Shown here: positions 8,520 to 14,702 of the stretch, piece by piece
How the letters are laid out: each line of letters begins with the position of its first letter
How positions within the stretch are numbered: the stretch's first letter is position 1
NCBI GenBank assembly: GCA_031277715.1
Contig: JAITLW010000049.1
Coordinates: 1 to 37,493, forward strand
Direction of reading: 5' to 3'
Source of the DNA: Sphingobacterium sp.
GTDB lineage: Bacteria; Bacteroidota; Bacteroidia; Sphingobacteriales; Sphingobacteriaceae
Length of the DNA stretch: 37,493 nt
The notes under the pieces: generated by a model
Told to the model about the DNA's origin: nothing
What the model saw: only the letters and a program-made list of their open reading frames with translations
The model's database searches: none
Position numbers and translations under genes: made by a program

Positions 8520-9050
8520 ATGGGAATTACATTAAGAATTATTTTTCTCTTATTATTTGCGAGTGTATTGCTAATTAATTGTAAAAGCAAGAAAAGAGAG
8601 GTGGACCCAGACTCTTCAGAATACTCTTATTTGTATTCTCATCATCGTGATATGGAAAAGATGTTGACTAAAGAAGTGTGGATTGCCGATTTTAAAAAGG
8701 AAGTTTATTATCGGTTGTTAAAATTGGGGTACAAAAATGATCCTAAACTTTTGAGTGTTCTATTCGACGACGTGGATATTTCACATTACGATCCTTATTA
8801 CGGTATTGTATACTTACCAAGTTTGATAAATGTAGATAAGTATCTAAAACAAGAGTATGAAGATATTATTCAAGATTCAATCGTTACAAGTAAAGGTTTT
8901 ACTCCTCAGCCGGGTAAAAGGGTGTTGAATAAAACATTGGACTTTTATACCAGTAAGCTGTTGGACAGTCTAGCGAAAGAAGAGTATAAAAAATGGAGAA
9001 AGCTTCCACAAAGTAAACGAGATTCTATTTATGGATTGATTGCAGGGTAG
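8520..9050 (+). CDS. Small hypothetical lipoprotein, possible second immunity gene
   Basis: A 176-residue protein with a lipoprotein signal peptide: hydrophobic residues 5-19, lipobox LINC, Cys21, then KSKKREVDPDS. The mature part is short, rich in Tyr, Lys and Asp, and probably helical at its end (LDSLAKEEYKKWRKLPQSKR). I recognise no family. It sits directly after the degenerate immunity-like duplicate, which reads into it, and it shares the AT-rich composition of the module. That placement suggests an additional immunity gene captured with an effector cassette that is no longer present. This role rests on context only. Confidence 0.65.
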   Translation: MGITLRIIFLLLFASVLLINCKSKKREVDPDSSEYSYLYSHHRDMEKMLTKEVWIADFKKEVYYRLLKLGYKNDPKLLSVLFDDVDISHYDPYYGIVYLPSLINVDKYLKQEYEDIIQDSIVTSKGFTPQPGKRVLNKTLDFYTSKLLDSLAKEEYKKWRKLPQSKRDSIYGLIAG

Positions 9051-9099
9051 GTCATTGCAATGTTCATTAGTGATAGTTGTCGACATTCCTAAATATTTG

Positions 9100-9116
9100 T
9101 TTTATATCGTATAAAA
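9100..9116. terminator. AT-only hairpin between convergent genes
   Basis: TTTTATA and TATAAAA form a 7-bp stem with loop TCG in the 77-nt gap between two convergent genes (ends at 9050 and 9128). A-rich and T-rich flanks on both sides would allow it to act in either direction. The stem is weak because it has no GC pairs. Confidence 0.4.
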
Positions 9117-9127
9117 TTTGAGAGAGT

Positions 9128-9757
9128 TTATCGCACCAAAAACCGAACTGCCGCAGACCAATCGCTTACTCCATTTTTATTGCGAGCCCTAACCCTAAAG
9201 TAAATGTAGCATCCCGCTGTAAATCCACCTTGGTACGTGCGAAAAGAACGTGTGGTAAATAGGGATTCTCCCCATACCAATTCTTTATTACTCAAATCTT
9301 CCACGGCAAAGCTATATTCGTACTGCATATCTCGACCTACTGGGGTAAACCGGAATGCAATTTCGCCGCTACGTTTGCCATCTTCTAGTATAATCCCTGT
9401 TGGGGTATCTGGAATTACGCCGGTCCGTTTGCCAGTCAGCACCGGAAATCCGGAGCTGTGTAGCAGAGACAACTTTCCATCCGCTACGGTGTTAACATAA
9501 TAAACCAATTGCTGAAAGAGACCTGCCAGCACTCGCTTCCGTTCACGTTTTAAAGCTTGTGTCTCCCGACTTCGACTACCTGCAGGTACCACCGCTTGGT
9601 AGTAGGCTTTGTAAGCTTCTTCTAATTGTGCCACAGTAGGGCTTGGGGCTGTAAAAATCTCTGATGTCTTCATGCATTCAATAATTCGGGCTCCCATGAC
9701 AATAAACTTCTCATCTGACAGCCGAAAGAAATTAGCTTTTGCACGGATATACTTCAT
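9128..9757 (-). CDS. Fibronectin type III domain-containing protein
   Basis: A 209-residue protein with no signal peptide. The N-terminal ~90 residues are predicted helical (SPTVAQLEEAYKAYYQAVV; ALKRERKRVLAGLFQQLVYYV). Residues about 115-209 form a fibronectin type III-like beta-sandwich, recognisable from FRFTPVGRDMQYEYSFAV and the closing YIYFRVRARNKNGVSDWSA with its conserved Tyr, Arg and Trp. The ATG at 9757 is the only sensible start. Proteins of this two-part design occur in several copies in Sphingobacteriaceae genomes (from general knowledge), but no function is established. It is convergent with the lipoprotein module and probably transcribed alone. Confidence 0.75.
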   Translation of the reverse strand: MKYIRAKANFFRLSDEKFIVMGARIIECMKTSEIFTAPSPTVAQLEEAYKAYYQAVVPAGSRSRETQALKRERKRVLAGLFQQLVYYVNTVADGKLSLLHSSGFPVLTGKRTGVIPDTPTGIILEDGKRSGEIAFRFTPVGRDMQYEYSFAVEDLSNKELVWGESLFTTRSFRTYQGGFTAGCYIYFRVRARNKNGVSDWSAAVRFLVR

Positions 9758-10018
9758 AACTGTAAGAAAAGAGTAAAAGTAGTTTATAAATATGGTTCAC
9801 TAATAGCCAGACTCAATATACTAAATCTTACACTTATACACAATTACGAGCTTGCTGTACAAATTAAGGTGAGTGCTCCATTGCATGTTTGAGTATAAGT
9901 ACTACTTCTCTATTTTCGGTAAAAGGTATACTTGTACAGAGTATAAGTTGTTCTTAAAGTGTTACAAGTTGACAATAGTCGTGCACAACTATAAGACAAA
10001 CTCTTATTGGTTTGCGCT

Positions 10019-10370
10019 CTCGCTACGTAACATGCGTTTAGAGAAAACAGATGTTATTTTATGCGATAATTGACGTAATCCATAGTTAATTAAGATGGGC
10101 ATGGACTGTATCCTATTTCTGTTAGTCTTGTACGAGTAGAGTATAAGGTTAGTACTGTTTGTGATAAAAGTGGGGAAGTTTGTGATAAAAGAATGACTTT
10201 GTTTTACGTAACTACGTAGCGAAGAGATAAAGTTGTTTATGGAGATTATAAACCAATGCAAAACCGTCTCAAATTCAGAGCAAAATCGAGTTTACTGTTA
10301 TCGGTTTCCCGCGTTTTTTGTTTTGGTTACCTATTATTTGTACAAGAGTGTATCAATGTTACGTAGCGAG
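10019..10370. repeat. Inverted 15-mer repeat pair with a third partial copy
   Basis: CTCGCTACGTAACAT at 10019-10033 recurs as its exact reverse complement at 10356-10370, with a related copy (CTACGTAGCGA) at 10212-10222. The core TACGTA is itself a palindrome. No transposase frame lies between the copies, so this could be a tiny non-autonomous element, a protein-binding cluster, or relics of a dispersed repeat. Confidence 0.5.
10157..10191 (+). repeat. Tandem 14-bp repeat with 21-bp period
   Basis: GTTTGTGATAAAAG occurs exactly at 10157-10170 and 10178-10191, separated by TGGGGAA. A 21-bp period is two helical turns, which would place both copies on the same DNA face. No gene is clearly controlled by them. 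Confidence 0.7.
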
Positions 10371-10466
10371 GATATGCTGTTTTATTTTTTTAGGAATAGG
10401 AATTGAATTCTATTTTAGGGGAAATTCGCTCGTAAGATCGTTTTCGGTGATTCCGTATTATCTTGA

Positions 10467-10631
10467 GCCGAGCGATTATCAGAAATTATTGGTGAGGTTA
10501 GCAATAAAATTGATCTAGATTTTAAAACCGTAAATCCTCACGTAGAATGGGGGGAATTAGTAAAAAATGCCAGACTTATCAGGATACACAAACTTTTTTG
10601 TTTATTTATTGTAAGTTTTATAACTTTATAG
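10467..10631 (+). pseudogene. Decayed HepT-like (DUF86/HEPN) fragment
   Basis: The frame from 10467 to the stop at 10629-10631 reads AERLSEIIGEVSNKIDLDF, then KTVNPHVEWGELVKNARLI and RIHKLF. This follows the C-terminal half of HepT-type HEPN ribonucleases (DUF86): an EIIGEa helix, a P-x-[IV]-x-W turn, and an R-x4-H motif followed by an aromatic (usually HxY, here HKLF). There is no start codon, the N-terminal half is absent or frame-shifted, and no partner MNT nucleotidyltransferase is visible. It is best read as the remnant of a HepT-MNT toxin-antitoxin pair. The identification rests on motif spacing over about 45 residues and needs a profile search. Confidence 0.55.
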
Positions 10632-10653
10632 TATGTAATTTATTTTTAACATT

Positions 10654-10941
10654 ATGATAGCCAATAAGTTCACTTTATCTGGAATGTCGGTGACGTCAAT
10701 TTTCATCTTGTTTACATTTCTGTACAGTTTTTTTTATGATCGACTGCCACAATTGGTGAAAGTCATTGGTGGTGCAATTTGGGAAATAGGGATGATACCA
10801 TCTTTACTATTTATTGTTTTCACAGCAATCTTTAGTGTCGTGCAGATTATCAAAGGAAAATTTACATGGTCTCTAGGTATTTCAATAGGTCTTTTGGTGT
10901 TGATTCTTTTGTATTTTCTTTTAGCGGATTATTTATTGTAA
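10654..10941 (+). CDS. Small three-segment membrane protein, hypothetical
   Basis: A 95-residue frame encoding about three transmembrane helices (residues roughly 10-28, 45-66 and 72-94) joined by short charged loops (YDRLPQ; KGKFTW). The hydrophobic periodicity and loop composition look like a genuine small inner-membrane protein rather than chance, although no family is recognised. It lies alone between the decayed stretch and the strong hairpins before the Mrp-type gene. Its expression is unproven. Confidence 0.55.
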   Translation: MIANKFTLSGMSVTSIFILFTFLYSFFYDRLPQLVKVIGGAIWEIGMIPSLLFIVFTAIFSVVQIIKGKFTWSLGISIGLLVLILLYFLLADYLL

Positions 10942-11061
10942 GATACCTAATTGCGGTGACCGCTATTGCTATAATAGCCTTAGATGATACCGTATATTTG
11001 CTTTACAATTGCTGTTTAAAAGATGGGGAATAGGGAAATTTACTCTACAATATTAATATAA

Positions 11062-11092
11062 AAAGTTTTCAATTTTTTGAATTGAAAACTTT
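11062..11092. terminator. 13-bp AT-rich hairpin
   Basis: AAAGTTTTCAATT and AATTGAAAACTTT form a perfect 13-bp stem around the loop TTTTG. It lies about 120 nt after the small membrane protein and could end that transcript, or act as a second stop for the minus-strand Mrp-type gene. Confidence 0.5.
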
Positions 11093-11122
11093 CCGGTTTG
11101 TTCTATTTTAATACTATAACCG

Positions 11123-11163
11123 TAATATTTTAAGAGCAGGCTTAGCCTGCTCTTAAAATATTA
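11123..11163 (-). terminator. 19-bp perfect hairpin overlapping the Mrp stop codon
   Basis: A perfect 19-bp stem (11123-11141 with 11145-11163) around a 3-nt loop. The core GAGCAGGC/GCCTGCTC is GC-rich, and A/T-rich outer pairs supply the U-rich 3' side. The stop codon of the minus-strand Mrp-type gene (complement of 11161-11163) is the first three bases of the stem on that strand, so stop and terminator are fused. Confidence 0.8.
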
Positions 11164-12219
11164 CTTATTGGCCAATATACTAACCTCTTGGGCTACACGT
11201 CCTGCTATATTTTTGTATGCCTCGGATATGGCCTCGTCTCCATCCAGTACTACAGGGAAGCCATTGTCTCCGGCATCACTGATCGCTTTGATCAATGGGA
11301 TTTCGCCGAGGAAAGGAACCTTGTTGTCATCAGCAAGCCTTTTACCTCCGTCTTTTCCAAAAATATAATATTTGTTTTCCGGTAGTTCGGCAGGTGTAAA
11401 GTAGGCCATGTTTTCTACGATTCCGATGATAGGGACGTTGATACCCTCCATCTTATACATCGCTATCCCTTTAATGGCATCAGCCAGTGCTACTTGTTGC
11501 GGTGTTGTCACAATTACAGCCCCCGAAATAGGGTAGGTTTGTGATACCGTGATATGAATGTCTCCTGTGCCCGGAGGCATGTCTACGATCAGATAGTCCA
11601 GTTCACCCCAATCAGCATCGTTAAAGAGCTGTTTGATAGCCGCTGTCGCCATAGGGCCACGCCAGGGAATAGGCTGGTTTGGATCAGTAAAGAAACCAAT
11701 GGAAAGAAGTTTCAGCCCAAATTTCTCGATAGGTTCGATTTTCGTCTTACCATCCGGCATCTGCGTAGCCATTGGTTTAGCGCCTTCTAGACCAAACATA
11801 ATCGGTAGCGATGGGCCATAGATATCTGCGTCAAGCAGGCCGGTTTTTGCACCTGATTCAGCTAGTGCCAGCGCAAGGTTACTTGCTACAGTAGATTTGC
11901 CCACACCACCTTTTCCGGATGAAACAAGTATAATATTCTTGATGCCTTTAAGCTGGGAGGTGTCTACACTGGTGACATTGGAAGTCATGTTGATGTCGAC
12001 CTCGATATCCTTGTCCACAAATAGGGCAATCGCATTACGACAGGCGTGTTCGATATGCCCTTTCATCGGACATGCAGGTGTGGTGAGTACCACATCAAAT
12101 TTTAATTTGTTCGGATATATCTCAATATTTTGAATCATATGGAGTGTGACCAGATCTTTTTTCAAATCCGGATCCTCTACATGGCTCAATGCGTGTAATA
12201 TCTGCTCTTTTGTAATCAT
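11161..12219 (-). CDS. mrp: Mrp/ApbC/NBP35-family P-loop ATPase, Fe-S cluster carrier
   Basis: A 352-residue protein that in this family binds and delivers iron-sulfur clusters in the cytoplasm using ATP. Residues 1-80 form a MIP18/DUF59 domain with ACPMKGHIEHAC (Cys50 and Cys60). The deviant Walker A motif SGKGGVGKST is at residues 101-110, followed by DADIYGPSLP and the switch DYLIVDMPPGTGD. The C-terminal segment reads ENMAYFTPAELPENKYYIFG, where many homologues carry a CxxC pair that holds the bridging cluster. That pair is absent here, as I recall for other Bacteroidota versions. The gene ends in a strong hairpin overlapping its stop and is preceded 48 nt upstream by a small conserved-looking gene on the same strand. 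Confidence 0.93.
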   Translation of the reverse strand: MITKEQILHALSHVEDPDLKKDLVTLHMIQNIEIYPNKLKFDVVLTTPACPMKGHIEHACRNAIALFVDKDIEVDINMTSNVTSVDTSQLKGIKNIILVSSGKGGVGKSTVASNLALALAESGAKTGLLDADIYGPSLPIMFGLEGAKPMATQMPDGKTKIEPIEKFGLKLLSIGFFTDPNQPIPWRGPMATAAIKQLFNDADWGELDYLIVDMPPGTGDIHITVSQTYPISGAVIVTTPQQVALADAIKGIAMYKMEGINVPIIGIVENMAYFTPAELPENKYYIFGKDGGKRLADDNKVPFLGEIPLIKAISDAGDNGFPVVLDGDEAISEAYKNIAGRVAQEVSILANK

Positions 12220-12267
12220 AACTTCGTAATTCTACTACAAAGCTACACATTGCTACAGACAAACGTG

Positions 12268-12552
12268 TCATGCTTGCCTCAAATCCATAATCTTTTCGAA
12301 GACCTTGTCCATGAATAGTACCGTATCAAGGTTACGGTCAAATTTACGTTGCTCAAACACCAAGTCGTAGCCTTTGTCAAACTTCATGGCTACCAATTCG
12401 AATTTCTGTAATTCTAACCAGGAAGGCGTATTGTCTTTGTCGGGCACACTACAGGTTATCGTTTTCAGATCTCCTTCATTCGATACTTTGTAATTCACAC
12501 TAACGGGCCTCGAATTTGCCTTCGGGTAATGTATTAAAATGTTATTGCTCAT
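12268..12552 (-). CDS. Small hypothetical cytosolic protein upstream of mrp
   Basis: A 94-residue soluble protein. The longer frame starts at 12603, but I use the internal ATG at 12552, because the 17 extra residues (His/Pro-rich) look like read-through of upstream DNA while the rest reads well. It has alternating strand-like segments (DTVLFMDKVFEKIMDL at the end). It contains no motif I recognise. It is on the same strand as mrp with a 48-nt gap, so the two may be co-transcribed. Confidence 0.65.
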   Translation of the reverse strand: MSNNILIHYPKANSRPVSVNYKVSNEGDLKTITCSVPDKDNTPSWLELQKFELVAMKFDKGYDLVFEQRKFDRNLDTVLFMDKVFEKIMDLRQA

Positions 12553-12556
12553 ATGC

Positions 12557-12808
12557 TTAGTGATTTTTATGTGACTGTGAATAAAAGGAGCTGGATTGTG
12601 CATAACTATGCATGATGTAGACTCCTTGTTTGATAGAAATATGTTCAGATCGTTCGCGATGTTTGCGTCTGAATTTTGTAATATAGTGAAAATAAGTCAT
12701 ATAAGCAAATTTGGCTCCTGTGGAGGTCCCTAGCTTGATCATAGGTAACAGGAAGATGGAGTTTATCGGAAGCGCGCTGAAATGGAGTAAATTGTACCAA
12801 CTCATCAT
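12557..12808 (-). CDS. Doubtful 83-residue ORF
   Basis: This frame stops 4 nt before the preferred start of the next minus-strand gene, a spacing that would suit an operon. Its translation has a hydrophobic N-terminus (LPINSIFLLPMIKLG) and a basic stretch (KFRRKHRERSEH) but ends in low-complexity Ser/Tyr/His. No family is recognised. It could be a small gene, a fragment of a former membrane protein, or chance. The 315 bases from 12604 to 12918 otherwise contain only the hairpin at 12854-12902. Confidence 0.25.
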   Translation of the reverse strand: MMSWYNLLHFSALPINSIFLLPMIKLGTSTGAKFAYMTYFHYITKFRRKHRERSEHISIKQGVYIMHSYAQSSSFYSQSHKNH

Positions 12809-12853
12809 CGAAAGATCAAAATTGAGGGGAGTTTGATGTTAGACTAGGTGCTT

Positions 12854-12902
12854 TATACAGAAAAAGGTTTCCACCTTTATGATAGAAACCTTTTTCTGTA
12901 TA
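12854..12902 (-). terminator. 18-bp hairpin after the Gfo/Idh/MocA gene
   Basis: TATACAGAAAAAGGTTTC (12854-12871) pairs perfectly with 12885-12902 across a 13-nt loop. It lies 17 nt beyond the stop of the minus-strand oxidoreductase, with A-rich stem sides giving a T-rich tail, so it probably terminates that transcript. Confidence 0.75.
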
Positions 12903-12918
12903 GATAAACAACAGTTTT

Positions 12919-14340
12919 TTAAAAAGATCTGTAGCTACCCTGTAAATATTGATTTGCTTTTTCCTCTTTAAATTTAGCCTTCTTAGCATCCCAATGTAGG
13001 GTTTCTCCAGGGAAGCGTCCGGCGATTGTGCCTAAAAGAATGGTTTCTGTCAGTCGCGAAGCGTAATCAAAAGGAGCTGAGCATTCTGCTTTACCCAAAC
13101 AAGCATCTACAAACTGATGGTAGTGCTTAGCACCTTCTTTGTCATAGTCACGAACGGGTTTACCTAGATTATGCTTGGCGGATACCTTTTCTATTTCATC
13201 GGAGATATCGACATACTGTCCGTTGACAATCTTTCTCGGCAACTGCATAAAGTGTGGCAGCAACAAACGTCCTTTGGTACCGACAAACATAGCGCCCTGC
13301 TCAGGCAGTTGGCCATCACCCGCTATTCCTGGGTCTAAGGATAATACAGCCGGATCGTCCTGTTTCTTTGCTTCTGTTTTAACAGCTTGCATATTGGGTA
13401 GCGTTAGGTCTTCATTTATTGCCGGTGCGCCGGGGCCATCATACCAGATCCATTTTAACGAAGAGGTGGTGTAGGCGGTGCCCGGAAATTCATAGGTGAC
13501 CTTATTGTGCTCCGGAAAACCAAACCCATTCGTAGGTCGGCACTCGTTGATGATTGTACGCGGTACATCGAGCTGTAACGCATTGTAAGGCGTGTCAAAA
13601 ATATGTACCCCCATATCGCCCAATGTGCCACAGCCGTAATCCATCAATTGTCTCCAGCGACCAGGATGATATATGTCTTTTTTGTACGGTCTTTTGGGTG
13701 AGGTACCTGCCCATAGGTTCCAGTCTAAGGTTTCTGGTATCGGATCCTCTCCCTGCGGAGGTGGGCCATCGTAGCCGTGGTTTTTTGGAGACCAGGCGTG
13801 TACGGTGTGTACTTTTCCAATTATACCGGACTGAATCAAGTAGGTTGCTAATTTGTAGTCATAAAAAGAGTGTACCTGAATACCCATCTGGGTCACGAGT
13901 TTCTTTTCAGCAGCCACTCTTTTCATCTCACGTGATTCGGATACATAGTGCGTTAGTGGCTTCTGGCAATACACCGGTTTATTCATCTGCATGGCCAATA
14001 GAGAAGCTGGAGCGTGGGTGTGATCGGGCGTAGATACGATGACGGCATCAATCTGGTCACCGAGTTCTGCCAGCATCTTTCGGTAATCTGAAAAGATACG
14101 GGCTTTTGGGTGTAGCTTGTGTGCTTCATTCAGGTTTATGGCATCGACATCGCATAATGCGAAAATATCTACATTCGCATGAGATGCGATGGCATCCAAG
14201 TCTGCTCTGCCCATGCCACCCACACCGATATGTGCAGTCCGCAAGCGGCGATCTGTAGGGAAAGCTTTTAGAATAGAGGGCGAAAGGAGAAGTCCTAACG
14301 CGCCTATAGCACTGCTTTTTAAAAATTCCCGTTTGTTCAT
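12919..14340 (-). CDS. Gfo/Idh/MocA-family NAD(P)-dependent oxidoreductase, exported type
   Basis: A 473-residue dehydrogenase of the Gfo/Idh/MocA family, which oxidises or reduces sugars, inositols or related polyols with NAD(P). An N-terminal export signal (MNKREFLKSSAIGALGLLL) resembles a Tat signal but has only one Arg in the motif. The Rossmann dinucleotide loop GVGGMG is at residues 39-44, then CDVD. STPDHTHA is at 103-110. The usual EKP motif appears as CQKP at 125-128, as in many Bacteroidota secreted members. C-terminal substrate-domain landmarks include GDMGVHIFD and YHQFVDACLG. It stands alone between a hairpin downstream and 362 non-coding bases upstream, so the substrate is not indicated. 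Confidence 0.92.
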   Translation of the reverse strand: MNKREFLKSSAIGALGLLLSPSILKAFPTDRRLRTAHIGVGGMGRADLDAIASHANVDIFALCDVDAINLNEAHKLHPKARIFSDYRKMLAELGDQIDAVIVSTPDHTHAPASLLAMQMNKPVYCQKPLTHYVSESREMKRVAAEKKLVTQMGIQVHSFYDYKLATYLIQSGIIGKVHTVHAWSPKNHGYDGPPPQGEDPIPETLDWNLWAGTSPKRPYKKDIYHPGRWRQLMDYGCGTLGDMGVHIFDTPYNALQLDVPRTIINECRPTNGFGFPEHNKVTYEFPGTAYTTSSLKWIWYDGPGAPAINEDLTLPNMQAVKTEAKKQDDPAVLSLDPGIAGDGQLPEQGAMFVGTKGRLLLPHFMQLPRKIVNGQYVDISDEIEKVSAKHNLGKPVRDYDKEGAKHYHQFVDACLGKAECSAPFDYASRLTETILLGTIAGRFPGETLHWDAKKAKFKEEKANQYLQGSYRSF

Positions 14341-14702
14341 AATCTCGTAGTGTTTATGTTTAAGTATGGTCTAAAATAATATTATTCTTCATTTATTCCA
14401 AGGAGATAGATGCTGCGGTCTCATCTTTGGTCCCGTGATCGGTAGTGGACATAGCTCATAGGTGATCAATAGTCACTTTTGACAGAGTGGAGGTACTTAG
14501 AATGAACTCTCTTCGTTAAGGACATCAAGATTTTTTTTCATGATGATTTCCTGCTGCATTGGCACCCAAGAGCTCTCCCGATAACATCGGGGTCGGTTTA
14601 TGTCTATTGGTGATTCTAAGGAGTCAGGAAAGATTTTTATTCATCTTTCGATATTTTCAAGCTTTTTATCTAAGTTTAACATCCAAATAGGTCGAGTTAG
14701 AT
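14341..14702. other. Intergenic region between divergent genes
   Basis: These 362 bases separate the minus-strand oxidoreductase from the plus-strand transglycosylase and should hold both promoters. I see no convincing TAnnTTTG box and no gene. One small GC-rich hairpin is present near 14577-14591 (CCCGAT / ATCGGG, loop AAC). Nothing else stands out. Confidence 0.5.

Larger units (their letters stand above)
9758..10466. other. AT-rich non-coding stretch with short repeats
   Basis: About 700 bases hold no convincing gene: the short frames on both strands have low-complexity translations and no domain signal. Visible structure includes CTCGCTACGTAACAT at 10019-10033, its exact inverted copy at 10356-10370, a related CTACGTAGCGA at 10212-10222, a tandem GTTTGTGATAAAAG (10157-10191), and several copies of GAGTATAAG (near 9889, 9940 and 10140). 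Together with the decayed HepT-like fragment just downstream, it looks like a decaying insertion zone. Confidence 0.5.

Noticed and set aside
9873..10261. Short ORFs on both strands in the gene-free stretch
   Set aside because: Low-complexity Tyr/Ser/Asn/Ile-rich translations on overlapping strands without any domain or plausible partner.
10019..10370. CRISPR array or insertion sequence
   Set aside because: Only three related short copies in mixed orientation, no regular spacing, no transposase or cas gene.
10318..10518. 66-residue plus-strand ORF
   Set aside because: Hydrophobic chance frame that overlaps, in another frame, the HepT-like remnant which reads better.
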